Positions 1 to 10,856 of a stretch of 64,000 nucleotides of DNA are shown here, in pieces (position 1 is the first letter of the stretch; the number at the start of each line of letters is the position of its first letter). The position numbers and the translations under genes were made by a program. This DNA comes from Adiantum capillus-veneris. Lineage: Eukaryota > Streptophyta > Polypodiopsida > Polypodiales > Pteridaceae. Where the stretch lies: positions 31,722,446-31,786,445 of the forward strand of contig CM043969.1 of NCBI GenBank assembly GCA_014529385.2, given 5' to 3'. The notes below the pieces were generated by a model. That model had not been told where the DNA came from and did no database searches. It saw only the letters and a list, made by a program, of their open reading frames with translations.

Positions 1-521
1 GCATCCCCCTCAGCCTCTGCGTGCATTGCCCTCTTCTGTTCTCCTGCGCGACCTGCAGATTTGCTGCCGTCTGCCTGTCTGTATTTCACGCTTCTGCTGC
101 AGGGATTTGGATAGCGCAGAGTTCTGTTCCAGAGTTTGTCAGTGGAATTTGCTGCAGGGTGTTCGTTTTTCTACTGTCAGCTTCAGTGTGGGAGATCCTC
201 CTAAGCTATCAACCAGTTCGCCTCTGCGTGCAGCAGGAGCTCTGTGTACAGCAATGACTTAGTGGTGTAGAAGTAGAATTTGTGTTTGGTTTCTGTACGC
301 AGTCTGCTGAGCAGTGACAGGCTTTTGTACAGCTACTGCTGGTTTTGTACAGAAAATTTTGATGGATTAAAAAAGTGGAAACAAAAATCTGCTGGTTTTT
401 TGGGTGCTCGTTGCTATAGTAAGGTGTTCCTGCTTTATGTTCGACTCTTTGTGTGTGTTTAAGCGTCGGAAAGCCATGAGAAGCTTCTCGGAGGCCTCGT
501 CTAAGATGAAAGCCTGTTTGT
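1..521 (+). other. Probable LINE 5' leader, no gene seen
   Basis: This stretch lies upstream of the LINE ORF1 in the same orientation. It has no long coding frame with recognisable content. It is probably the 5' untranslated part of the L1-like element, but the left end of that element is not visible and could lie outside the window. No target-site duplication can be assigned. Confidence 0.35.
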
Positions 522-1496
522 ATGAAAACTTTTGAGGCGGCTCGGAAAGCCTGGAATGCACAACCCCCTCTTCTCGAAGTTCGTAATCCTGTGCTGGAAC
601 TCATGGACCCGGCTGCACAATATGCAATGAATGCAGTTTTTTCCGGGGAAAATGCCTACTGCGCAAGATGTTGGACAATGGGTTGATTTCTGCTCAAACG
701 CCAGGTTGTCCGAGGTGTCTATTTTGGTGCTCGTGGCTTTTATGAAGTCCTTTTGGCGGATACTGAAGCCAGAAACCTGTTATTGGAAATGTCTCCGTTG
801 TTTTTGGGTACACAAATGACCCATGTCCTGCCATGCGCATTGACAAAGGACTATCGAAGTCTTATTCGTCATAAATGTCCTGTGTGGGTGGAAATTGTAG
901 ATTTCCCCCGAACTTGGAGACACTTTTTGCCGCTATTGGCTGCACAATTTGGGAAGGTGATCTGTCCTCCAAAGCTGGATGCAAATACCAACAGGTTTTG
1001 TATTTTATGGGACACTGACAGACCTACGCCAGAAGGTATCATGGTTGATTCGGGGGATCCGTGGGTGGGCAAGCGCCCGTTCAAACTTAAATGGGGCAAG
1101 TTTACAAACTCATGTTTCCGTTGTGGTAAGTTTGGGCACATGCAATCTGAATGTCCTGAACCCGTTCTCCATCCACCCCCTTCGGCAGTTCCGTCTACTG
1201 CTCCTGTTTCTACAAGCAAAACCTTCAGCGAGTCCAAGCAAAATGGAAGTTTGGTTGTTAATGTAGCTCCTAATGTGGAAAAAGGAAAAGCCAAGTCTTT
1301 ACAGTCTGCAGCTCCGGGAATTGGTAATGTTGTGAAGGGAAAAACTATGGGATCTAGCGATTCTGGTGCTTGGGTGACGCCAAAAAGGACGGTGAAGATT
1401 CGCACACCCCTCTCCTCTCGTAATTATGTTCCATCTGCAATACGAATAAGAATGCATCGTTTAAGCAACTCCCATGTAATGATAATCGTACGTTGA
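522..1496 (+). pseudogene. L1-type LINE ORF1 (zinc-knuckle nucleic-acid-binding protein), one in-frame stop
   Basis: The frame opened by the ATG at 522 runs to 1496 with a single TGA at 684-686. The later ATG at 753 is in the same frame, so this is one ORF of about 324 codons with a nonsense mutation. The C-terminal half has a CCHC zinc knuckle, CFRCGKFGHMQSEC, around 1117-1158. Ahead of it is a hydrophobic and basic stretch like the DUF4283-type region of plant L1 ORF1 proteins, and behind it a Pro/Ser/Lys-rich tail. In plant L1 elements this protein binds the element RNA. ORF2 follows on the same strand, which supports the call. An isolated host zinc-knuckle gene is less likely. Confidence 0.7.
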
Positions 1497-1679
1497 TTGA
1501 TGCATCGGAAAAAGCAATGCATTATTATAAATATGTACTCACGGGTGAGACCTCTACCTCGCATTTAAACCCTGCGGACAATTGTTCCGCATTGAATCAA
1601 CCTGTTGTCTCTTGCGCAAATGTGGTGGAAGACGTGCACATGGGCACGTCTACGTAGTTCCTCCTCTTCTCTTGCCTTT

Positions 1680-1839
1680 GTACATATGATCTCTAATGCA
1701 GGATCGCATTAGATGCATCTCATATACTGTGCGTGGGTTATGTAACCTTGATAAATGGCGCTCAATGCTCTTATTTTGCGGGTTATTGGATTGAGTATGT
1801 TGGTTTGCACGATTACTCTCGAGTAATGATATTGGTTAG
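1680..1839 (+). pseudogene. LINE ORF2, start of AP-endonuclease domain, cut by the LTR insertion
   Basis: Short frames here read like the beginning of a plant L1 ORF2 (ISYTVRGL, DKWRSML). The reading shifts frame and then runs into MILV exactly at the edge of the chromovirus insertion. It resumes at 16373 with RHDLQPILV, a typical endonuclease segment. The GTTAG at 1835-1839 is the left copy of the target duplication. Frames are broken by at least one indel before the insertion, so the LINE was probably already decaying, or has decayed since. Confidence 0.55.
1835..1839. repeat. Target-site duplication GTTAG, left copy (outer chromovirus)
   Basis: GTTAG lies directly left of the 5' LTR and recurs at 16368-16372 directly right of the 3' LTR. 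Five-base duplications are normal for Ty3/gypsy integrase. Removing the element and one copy rejoins the LINE endonuclease reading. Confidence 0.95.
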
Positions 1840-3097
1840 TGTTACTAAGTGGACTATTTTCTTATTTTTAATGATTAATCTCTTTTTTAGAATATTTTAT
1901 TATGTGCACTAAGAACTATTAAAAGATTGTAGCTACAGGAACTGCCATCAAGAACGGGTAACTCTGATGTGTCATTTGATGGGTGACGGTAAACATCGCA
2001 AAGGAGTTTCCGTAAGTTCGGTGGAAAGGGCCGGGTTACGAGTGCCCCTGATGCGTCAAATGATGGGTGACGGGTGCATCAGTAAGGGGGCATCCCGTAG
2101 GCTAAGGAGGAAATCCGAACTGAGTAAGAAAATACGCGTAAGAACGCAAGCACAAGAATAAAGATGGGTTCAATGAAGCTTTTTACGAAAAGCAGGAACA
2201 TTCGCGGGAGGGCAGATGCTTTCCCGCGAGGAGTCCGTGTCAGCATTGCATCTGTGCCGTGTTCTGCACCCGGGGACGCCTGGAATGTGTTCGTATAGCA
2301 TTATTTTCACTAACTGAGTGAGTTTTTAAAGTTTGAACAGGTTCACACTTTATTTTATAAAGTGGCCGGTCACTTTTAACTGACCGGCCCTTTTATTAAT
2401 AAAATAAAGCAAGGCTCTTCTTAAAAATAAGCCAGCGCTAAAAAGCTACACAGGGGGTTGAATCTGCGATCTCTCTCTCTCCTCTCTCTAGGGGGGCGCC
2501 AGGGTCTTGCTCTATTCCCGCCGAGTGCCAGGCCCTATAAAGTAGTAGCCAGAGTTCCAGTTTTAACACGCCGGAAGCAGCAGAGGAAGCTAGAGCTGGG
2601 ATTCTGGAGCAGAGGTTGGCGACGGAAATTGCAAGTGTTCGTGTGACGACTAAGTACGGAGGTCGCTTTTCCAAGCAAGGAGCGACAGGTATAAGGTGTT
2701 GATACGCATTGAGAATTGTTGCTTTGTGTGGTTTGTTTTGCAAGAATCTCCCGTCTTACGGGAAAGCCCCTCACGGGAAGTACGGCTTCACGCCTAAGTC
2801 CCTTACGGGAAAGTACGGCTTCGCGCCTAAGTCCCTTACGGGAAGGAACGGCCTTGTGCCCAAGCCCTTTACGGGAAAGCACGACCTTCGGGTCTAAGAT
2901 TACAGAACGGAAGGGTTTCCTCGGGTTCTCGTGCTTGTATACGAATTCTCCCTGAATAACGAATACTCTTAGCGAGGGGGGGGCCAGCCCATCTTCTGGT
3001 CCCCAATACTGTGTCGATCTTCTCCCTTCTCTCATGTTTGCAAAGTATTATATTTTTCAGATTTCTAGGTGCTCGTGTACGCTCCCGTTTTGTGACA
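1840..3097 (+). repeat. 5' LTR of the outer chromovirus (subtype A, 1258 bp)
   Basis: Starts TGTTACTAAG and ends TTTTGTGACA, and matches the 3' LTR at 15102-16367. From left to right it holds U3 repeats with TGATG...GGGTGACG cores (about 1965-2100), a short palindrome with GGCCGGTCA/TGACCGGCC arms (about 2364-2390), a CT-rich stretch, a TATAAAG box at 2536-2542 that probably sets the transcription start, and about four imperfect 32-bp units around TTACGGGAA...CCTAAGTCCC (2757-2900). Confidence 0.93.
2536..2542 (+). promoter_or_regulatory. Probable TATA box in the 5' LTR
   Basis: TATAAAG lies about 560 bp before the LTR end. The same box occurs at 15807-15813 in the partner LTR and, as TATAAAAG, at the matching place in the subtype B LTRs and in the LTRs at 25163 and 30511. 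Conservation of position among diverged LTRs supports a core promoter role. Confidence 0.6.
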
Positions 3098-3098
3098 G

Positions 3099-3110
3099 TG
3101 GTATCAGAGC
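3099..3110 (+). other. Primer-binding site for initiator tRNA-Met (outer element)
   Basis: TGGTATCAGAGC begins one base after the LTR end. This is the standard plant retrotransposon site complementary to the 3' end of initiator tRNA-Met, where minus-strand DNA synthesis is primed. It fixes the right edge of the 5' LTR. Confidence 0.93.
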
Positions 3111-3155
3111 TCGGACTCCTCTCTTTCTCTGCAAAGAAGGACGATTCCAGGAAGA

Positions 3156-4858
3156 ATGGGAAGAACCATGTCGGGCCAATGGAGAAGCGTTCAAGAGGAG
3201 CTTCAACAAGTGCAAGCCCAGCTTGCGGATTTGCAACAAATCTTACTATTGCCAGATGTCCAAAAGCTCTTGGGCAGAATGAAGAAAACAAATGGAACCG
3301 ATGCAGCCAGGCATCAAGACAACACTGTTGGCTTGAGACCACAGTAGGAAAGAGAAGAAGAACGTGCCGAGGTGCACAAAGGATCTTCGGATCGGAATGA
3401 ACGGCCTACACCAAGGAAAGGCCAGGAAAAAGCACTCTCTTTGCTAGACGAGAGCAAGGACATCTCTATCTCATCCCCATCTTACTCTCTTGATTATACT
3501 TCTACTTCTCGATCATCTCGTCAGAAGAAGGAAGCCGCTACTACTACTACCCTACATCAATCTAAAGATAAGCCTCGATTCAAGAAGCATGGTCGCAAGT
3601 CTCAACATCGCATGAGAGTCTTCAAATCGGGCGACAAGGACATCAAGTTCGAAACCTACAACGGACGGAGAGACATCTCCAAAGCACTGTCCTTCATCAG
3701 ACAGTTTGAAGTTCCCTTTACCAATGGGCACTTCACAGAAAGATCCAAATTACGCCATGTGGAGATGCACCTCAAGGAAACGGCAAGTAATTGGTGGTTA
3801 ACCAAGATTCTGGAAGGTTCTCAGGCCAGAACTTGGGAGAGCTTCAAATCTGAATTTTATGAACAATTTCTTCCACCTGACTTCGAGCAGGACATACGGA
3901 AGGATTGGGACTGGCTTGCCTAGAAGGAAAATGAAAGAGTAACGACTTATGTGGACAAGTATTGGTCGGTTCTTCTGAAGCTCACTCCCTTCATGAAGAT
4001 TGCCGACGAGGAAAAGAAACGAAAGTTCGAAGCGGGTCTCCAACCGCAGCTTCGAAAGAGTATGAAGGTGTATCCGCATGATACTCTTCAGAGGATGATG
4101 GAGTCACCAATCATTGCTAAGGATTTGCACTCAACTTGGACGCCCAAAAAAATGGAGCATAGCACTTACCGTGCAAGACAAAGAGGGGTCTACGATGACC
4201 AAGGGGGCCAAGGAAGAAAACGTCCTCCATCTCGGGACGATGATCACTCTAAGAAGCCTGAGGGCACTGGCAAGCGAACTAAGTATCTTTCTCCTACTCA
4301 ACTTCAAACTTTCAGAGAGGAAGGAAGATGCTTCTACTGTAGCGAGAAAGGACATATGAAACCGGATTGGCCGCTAAAGCAGCAACGGCAAGAACATGCC
4401 TCTACGAGGCAAGAGAAAGCAAGGAAGGAACCCGCACCGCCAAGCTCGAACTCAATTCCAGATGTTCAAGGAAACACAAAAACGGAGAAAGGGAAGCGTC
4501 AACTTCTGAAGGGCTGGGGGTCTTTGAACAACCAGCGAGTACTGATTCTTTATGATCCAGGATCCACGGATAACTTCATCTCCCTGGATACTGCGGAACG
4601 ATTGTGCCTCACACCGGCTCAGCTTGGCACACCGGTTACATCCGGATCGGCATTCGAGGGGTTGACAACCAATGCAACTCCCGTGCAAGGACAGCTCAAT
4701 CTTCAGATTGGCGAGTACAAGGACCGCGAATCATTTTTGATGGCACCCATCGAGGGATGTGATATCATCTTGGGTATGCCATGGCACTTCCACATGACAC
4801 CTATTCCCGATTATGTGGAAAAGACCCTCACTTTTGATCATGGGGTAAGAAAATAAAG
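3156..4858 (+). pseudogene. Outer chromovirus gag and protease, broken
   Basis: One frame beginning MGRTMSGQW covers three open blocks (3156-3347, 3372-3923, 3951-4856) separated by TAG codons at 3345 and 3921 where the inner copy has sense codons. Visible parts: the Retrotrans_gag core around 3640-3920 (LRHVEMHLKETASNWW), a zinc knuckle near 4328-4370 reading CFYCSEKGHMKPDW, where the last cysteine has become tryptophan, and an aspartic protease motif LILYDPGST near 4541-4567. Gag and protease are one frame, as usual in chromoviruses. A run of four G near 4841, against five in the inner copy, shifts the frame just before the nested insertion. Gag would form the cytoplasmic virus-like particle. 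Confidence 0.88.
4854..4858. repeat. Target-site duplication TAAAG, left copy (inner chromovirus)
   Basis: TAAAG at 4854-4858 recurs at 12118-12122 on the other side of the inner element. Removing the insertion joins sequence that matches the uninterrupted gag-pol of the inner copy near 9095-9120. Confidence 0.95.
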
Positions 4859-6124
4859 TGTCACAAAACGGGAGCGTACACGAGCAGTTGAAAATCTGAA
4901 AATTAAATTACTTTGCAAATGTAAGAGAAGGGAGAAGATCGACACAGTATTGGGGACCAGAAGATGGGCTGGTCCCCCCCCGTTAAGAGTATTCTTTTAT
5001 TAAGGGAGAATTCGTATACAAGCACGAGAACCCGAGGAAACCCCTCCGTTCTGTAATCTTAGACCCGAAGGTCATGCTTTCCCGTAAAGGGCTTGGGCAC
5101 AAGGCCGTTCCTTGCCGTAACGGACTTAGGCGCGAGGCCGTACTCTCCCGTAGGGACTTAGGCGTGAAGCCGTACTTTCCCGTAAGGGACTTAGGCGTGA
5201 AGCCGTACCTTCCCGTGAAGGGCCTTCCGGTAAGACGGGAGATTCTTGCAAAACAAACCACACAAACACGCGACAACAATTCGTATCGCGAATCCACAAT
5301 ACATACCTGTCATTCTTGCGCGGGAAAAGCGACTTCCGTGCTTCATAGTCTCGCGATCTCTTGCGCCAGAGTCTTCTCTTGCTGATGTTGGTACCTCCCG
5401 TGAGTGAGGGCATGTGGTGCTTTTATAGCTCCCTGGCCACGGCACGAATAACTGCTCGCGTAGAGATCGCGGCCGTTTTTTTTTTTTTTTTTTTTTTTTT
5501 TGGCGCTGTTCTACCCGAAATAGGGAGAGAGAATTCGCTCGCTGGTTTTGTTGCTTTATCTTCTAAGTGGCTGCCCACTTATTAAGTGGGCGGCCGGCAT
5601 ATTTTAAAATTGGTCTGAACCTGCCCAAAAACTCAATAAAACCGTATAAGTTAAAACCAATGCATTTAACAACACTTCCCAGGCATCCCTGGATGCAACC
5701 ACATGCACGAATGCAATGCAAACATAGATTCCTCGCGGGAAAGCGTCTGCCTTCCCGCGATTGTTCCTGCTTTTCGTAAAAAGCTTCATTGAACCCATCT
5801 TTATTCTTGTGCTTGCGTTCTTACGCGTATTTTCTTACTCAGTTCGGATTTCCTCCTTAGCCTGTGGGATGCCCCCTTACTGATGCACCCGTCACCCATC
5901 ATGTGACGCATCAGAGGCACTCGTAACCCGGCCCTTTCCACCGAACTTACGGGAACTCCTTCGCGATGTTTACCGTCACCCATCAAATGACACATCAGAG
6001 TTGTCCGTTCCTGATGGCAGTTCCTGTAGCTACAATCTTTTTAACAGTTCTTAGTGCACATAATAAAATATCCTAAAAAAGAGATTTAATCATTAAAAAT
6101 AAGAAAATAGTCCAATTAGCAACA
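4859..6124 (-). repeat. 3' LTR of the inner chromovirus (subtype B, 1266 bp)
   Basis: On the plus strand it starts TGTCACAAAACG and ends TTAGCAACA. It matches 10857-12117. It carries one more 32-bp unit than subtype A (about 5060-5245), a TATAAAAG box on the minus strand near 5419-5429, a run of about 25 T (about 5477-5501), and a GCCGCCCACTTAATAAGTGGGC-type palindrome near 5573-5596. The first 370 bp of U3 match subtype A closely, and the central promoter segment does not. Confidence 0.93.
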
Positions 6125-6140
6125 TCCCTCTGGCTTCTAA
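6125..6140 (-). other. Polypurine tract of the inner chromovirus
   Basis: On the minus strand the bases just before the 3' LTR read TTAGAAGCCAGAGGGA, a purine-rich tract that would prime plus-strand DNA synthesis. The same tract lies before the 3' LTR of the outer copy. Confidence 0.75.
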
Positions 6141-9100
6141 ACAGTTGACCTCAACTGTAGTGCTTGGACATATACCTCCAGTATCTCGGGATAAGCTGCT
6201 AATTCCTCCTGCGTCATCCACTGAGCATCTAGATTCGAATAGTTCTTAAACTTAACCAAATACTTCCGTGTTATCTTTCCGGATTTGAGAGACCGCTCCT
6301 GATGACTTACTATCTGCTCCGGTTGGAGTATTTCTTCTGTTTCCTCAACCTCAGGAGGTTCCTCAGCGCTAGGCTGGCTCGAAGGCATACGGCCGGAGTA
6401 AACTCACATAGAAAGCATTATGGATCTTCCAATTAGGCGGTAGCTCTAATCGGAAAGCGACATCATTCACTCGCTCAATAATCTGATACGGCCCATAATA
6501 ACGGGTAGAAAGTTTTACCACTTTCCCCTTATGAGACGCTTGTTTCTTAAGTCTTGCCTTCTCAAACTTGAGTAAGACTAACTGTCCGACTGTTAAGTCT
6601 AGATTCCTTCTGTGCTTGTCTGCAGCTTTCTTATGCTTTTCCTGAGAGCGTAGAATAGCTCTCCTAACTTGCCCGTAGGCGGTGTCCAAATCCCGGACAA
6701 ATTCATCTGCTGCAAAGATCTTATCCTTAGTTAAAAGGATGGGTGGAAGCAAAGGCTTACCATAGAGAATCTCAAAAGGTGCTTTCCCCGTCGATGAGTG
6801 TATGGTATTGTTATACGCATACTCGACAAGAGGAAAATATTTCTCCCAATCGGATTGCCGGTCTAACACATAAGGTTTTAACATATCCAATACTGTGGAA
6901 TTGGCTATCTCACTTTGCCCGTCCGTTTGAGGATGGTAGGCAGATGAAAAATTCAACTTTGTACCAAGATTATCCATCAAGGCACGCCAAAAATTTCCTG
7001 TCATGCGAGGATCTCGATCGCTCACAATAGACTTAGGCATTCCATGATGCTTAAAGATCTGTGCTAGACAGACCCTAGCCATATGATCTGCTTTGATCGT
7101 TTTCTTGACTGGTATAAAGTGTGCTTGCTTGCTAAACCGGTCCACAATGGTCCAGATCGCGTCATTTCTAGTCTGAGTTCTAGGGAGGTCCATGATGAAG
7201 TCCATGGCAATACTTTCCCAAGGTTCATTAGGCACCGGCAATGGTTGTAGCAACCCAGGCGTCTTATGCCGATCATACTTCACTTTTTGGCAAACCAAGC
7301 ATTCCCTGACATACTTATCAATGTCTGCTTTAAGGCTAGGCCAAAAGAAATATCTTTCCACTGCTAAGGTTGTAGGGAGAATACCCCGATGACCCGCATA
7401 AGGCGAAGCGTGTGCTTCATACATGATCTTCTTTCTTAATGCTTCCGCCACACATATGGCTTGATGGTGATAGAGATAACCGTCCCGAATGGAATAGGGA
7501 AACTCATTCTCTCCACGATGTAGCTTTCCCCAAACGGTGGATAAGTCTGGATCATTCGGATACAAATCCGGTAGTGCTTCTAATTCTTGATGATAGCATT
7601 CACCCTTGGCCGCCTAGACAATGCGCCCGCGATCAAATTCTTACTCCCAGCCGTGTGAAGGATCTGGAAGTGAAACATAGACAAAAAGTTTGCCCATCTC
7701 ATCTGCTTCTCAGATAGTTTCCTTTGCGTAAGAAAATACCGCAAACTTTGGTGATCAGTCTTGATCACAAAATCCGCTCCTAGAAGATAGTGCTTCCAGT
7801 TGGATAAGGCGTGAATCACAGCCGTGAGTTCCTTTTCGTAGATTGATGCATGCAACTCTGCATCCTTAAGCCGTCTGCTTTCGTAGGCCACTGCATGGCC
7901 TTCTTGGTTTACCACTGCTCCCATGCAATCGCCTGAAGCATCGCAGTGAACCTCAAATGGTTTTCTTAAGTCAGGCACTATCAAAATAGGTCCATGGCTT
8001 AGCAAGTACTTGAGCCGATCAAAAGCTCCTTATTGTCTCGATCCCCATCTGAAAGGAATCTTCTTCTTTGTCAAGTCATAAAGTGGTCCTGCTACATGAG
8101 CAAATCCTCGAACAAACCTTCGATAATACGAACATAATCCCAGGAAGCTACGTACATCATGTACCGTAGTGGGAATAGGCCAATCTTCTACCACTCGGAT
8201 CTTGGCAGGATCCATACTCACTTGATTGTGAGAGACTATATGGCCGAGATAGTGTATCTCTGAGAGAAAGAACTCGCTCTTCTTTGCATTCACATGCAAC
8301 TCATGCTTTCGCAATTCTTGAAACACTAAGTCCAAGTGCATTCGATGTTCCTCTACTGACTTAGAGAAGATGAGTATGTCGTCAAAGAATACTCCCGTAA
8401 AAGCTAGATACGGGCTGAAAATGCGGTCCATCATGCGATTGAACGTCGCAGGAGCATTGGTCAAGCCGAAAGGCATTACCAAAAATTCATATAGTCCAAA
8501 GGTCATGCGGAAAGCAGTCTTATGGACATCCTCAGGGGCGATCCGTATCTGATGATACCCACTCTTTAAGTCTATGCGACTAAAGACACTTGCACCCTGC
8601 AACTTATCAAGTATATCATCAATCCGAGGGATCGGAAAGCGATTCTTGATTGTGATCTTGTTTAAAGACCGATAGTCTATGCACATTCGAAACGTGCCAT
8701 CTATCTTCTGCACCAGTAGAACTGGAGAGCAGTAGGGTGAAGCACTTGGCCGTACTAACCCTTTCTCTAGAAGCTCGTTGACTTGCTTCAAAATTTCCTC
8801 TTGCTGAGCAAGACTTACCCGATAAGGGGGTTGATTGGGAGGCGAGCTACCCGGTATGAGATCTATGCGGTGATCTTCCGGGCGTACCGGAGGGAGTTCA
8901 TCAGGAAGTGTTTCCGTGAAACAATCTTTGTACTTTTCAATAAATTGAAGACGCTTGATTTCCAGTCTAGAGAGAGAGTCCCTACTCTTCTCACGTGCGA
9001 AAATCAAGTAAGCAGAAACACACTTCTTCATTTCTTTCTTAATGGAGATATGGTTTACAATTGGGAACTGCCAATCTCCTGCATCAGCATGAATCTTTAT

Positions 9101-9541
9101 TTTCTTACCCCCATGATCAAAAGTGAGGGTCTTTTCCACATAATCGGGAATAGGTGTCATGTGGAAGTGCCATGGCATACCCAAGATGATATCACATCCC
9201 TCGATGGGTGCCATCAAAAATGATTCGCGGTCCTTGTACTCGCCGATCCGAAGATTGAGCTGTCCTTGCACGGGAGTTGCATTGGTTGTCAACCCCTCGA
9301 ATGCCGATCCGGATGTAACCGGTGTGCCAAGCTGAGCCGGTGTGAGGCACAATCGTTCCGCAGTATCCAGGGAGATGGAGTTATCCGTGGATCCTGGATC
9401 ATAAAGAATCAGTACTCGCTGGTTGTTCAAAGACCCCCAGCCCTTCAGAAGTTGACGCTTCCCTTTCTCCGTTTTTGTGTTTCCTTGAACATCTGGAATT
9501 GAGTTCAAGCTTGGCGGTGCGGGTTCCTTCCTTGCTTTCTC
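6137..9541 (-). pseudogene. Inner chromovirus pol: protease, RT, RNase H, integrase, chromodomain
   Basis: Read downward on the minus strand. Protease has YDPGST (about 9410). RT has FPIPRIDDIL, DLKSGYHQIRI and the catalytic FFDDILIFS (about 8365-8395). RNase H has VHCDASGDCMGA (about 7925-7960). Integrase has an HHCC zinc finger (EAHASPYAGHRG to CLVCQKVK), the Asp-Asp-Glu core with IAMDFIMDL, SDRDPRM and HPQTDGQSE, then a chromodomain ([18 protein letters not shown], about 6215-6270). Defects are a nonsense codon at 8030-8032 (CAA to TAA), a 13-bp loss near 7590 after RNase H, and an 8-bp loss near 6385 just before the chromodomain. All domains are present, so it is a recently lost autonomous polyprotein. 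Confidence 0.93.
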
Positions 9542-10786
9542 TTACCTCGTAGAGGCTTGTTCTTGCCGTTGCTGCTTTAGCGGGCAATCCGGTTTCATAT
9601 GTCCTTTCTCGCTACAGTAGAAGCATCTTCCTTCCTCTCTGAAAGTTTGAAGTTGAGTAGGAGAAAGATACTTAGTTCGCTTGCCAGTGCCCTCTGGCTT
9701 CTTAGAATGATCATCGTCCCTAGATGGAGGACGTTTTCTTCCTTGGCCCCCTTGGTCATCATAGATCCCTCTTTGTCTTGCACAGTAAGTGCTATGCTCC
9801 ATCTTTCTGGGCGTCCCAATTGAGTGCAAATCCTCAGCAATGATTGTTGACTCCATCATCCTTTGAAGAGTATCATGCGGATACACCTTCATACTCTTTC
9901 GAAGCCGCGGTTGGAGACCCGCTTCGAACTTTCTTTTCTTCTCCTCGTCGGCAATCTTTATGAAGGGAGTGACCTTCAGAAGAACCGACCAATACTTGTC
10001 CACATAGGTCGTTACTTTTTCATGTTCCTTCTGGGCAAGCCAGTCCCATTCCTTCCGTATGTCCTGCTCGAAGTCAAGTGGAAGAAATTGTTCATAAAAT
10101 TCAGATTTGAAGCTCTCCCAAGTTCTGGCCTGAGAACCTTCCAGAAACTTGGCTAGCCACCAATTACTTGCCGTTTCCTTGAGGTGCATCCCCACATGGC
10201 GTAATTTGGATCTTTCTGTGAAGTGCCCATTGGTAAAGGCGACTTCAAACTGTCTGATGAAGGACAATGCTTTGGAGATGTCTCTCCGTCCATTGTAGGT
10301 TTCGAACTTGATGTCCTTGTCGCCCGATTTGAAGACTCTCATGCGATGTTGAGACTTGCGACCATGCTTCTTGAATCGAGGCTTATCTTTAGGTTGATGA
10401 GGACTAGTAGTAGTAGCGGCTTCCTCCTTCTGACGAGATGATCGAGAAGTAGAAGTATAATCAAGAGAGTAAGATGGAGATGAGATAGAGATGTCCTTGC
10501 TCTCGTCTAGCAAAGAGAGCGCCTTTTCCTGGCCTTTCCTTGGAGTAGGCCGTTCATTACGATCCGAAGATCCTGTGTGCACCTCGGCACGTTCTTCTTC
10601 TCTTGCCTCCCGTGGTCTCAAGCCAACAGTGTTGTCTGGATGCTTCACTGCATCAGTTCCATCCATTTTCTTCATTCCGCCCAAAAGCTTTTGGACGTCT
10701 GGCAACAGTAAAATTTGTTGCAACTCCGCAAGCTGAGCTTGCACTTGTTGAAGCTCCTCTTCAACGCTTCTCCCTTGGCTCGACAT
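9542..10786 (-). pseudogene. Inner chromovirus gag (414-codon open frame, premature stop at junction with pol)
   Basis: Starts MSSQGRSVEEEL at 10786 and is open to a TAA at 9542-9544. The outer copy has CAA there, and pol continues in the same frame after it, so this is a nonsense mutation inside a gag-pol fusion rather than a natural end. It has an N-terminal Gln/Leu-rich coiled-coil-like segment, a Ser/Lys-rich linker, the Retrotrans_gag core (LRHVGMHLKETASNWW, about 10150-10200) and an intact zinc knuckle CFYCSEKGHMKPDC (about 9585-9630). It would assemble particles and bind the element RNA. Truncated gag could still be made and used in trans. Confidence 0.88.
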
Positions 10787-10843
10787 GGCTCTTCCCGTTC
10801 TTCCCGGAATCGTCCTTCTTTGCAGAGAAAGAGAGGAGTCCGA

Positions 10844-10855
10844 GCTCTGATACCA
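10844..10855 (-). other. Primer-binding site for initiator tRNA-Met (inner element)
   Basis: The minus strand reads TGGTATCAGAGC one base downstream of the 5' LTR end. It is identical to the site of the outer copy. Confidence 0.93.
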
Positions 10856-10856
10856 C

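Noticed and set aside
209-604. 131-codon minus-strand frame
   Set aside because: It lies opposite the LINE leader and has no domain; the plus-strand LINE explains the region.
2689-2744. Possible intron in the chromovirus LTR leader (CAG|GTAT ... TTTTGCAAG/AGG), with similar signals at 26445-26486
   Set aside because: Splice-like borders exist in all LTRs, but the intervals are only about 42-62 bases, below the usual plant minimum, and no transcript evidence is available.
4983-5445. Several frames of 80-104 codons over the inner 3' LTR
   Set aside because: They arise from the 32-bp LTR repeats and recur in the other LTRs; not protein genes.
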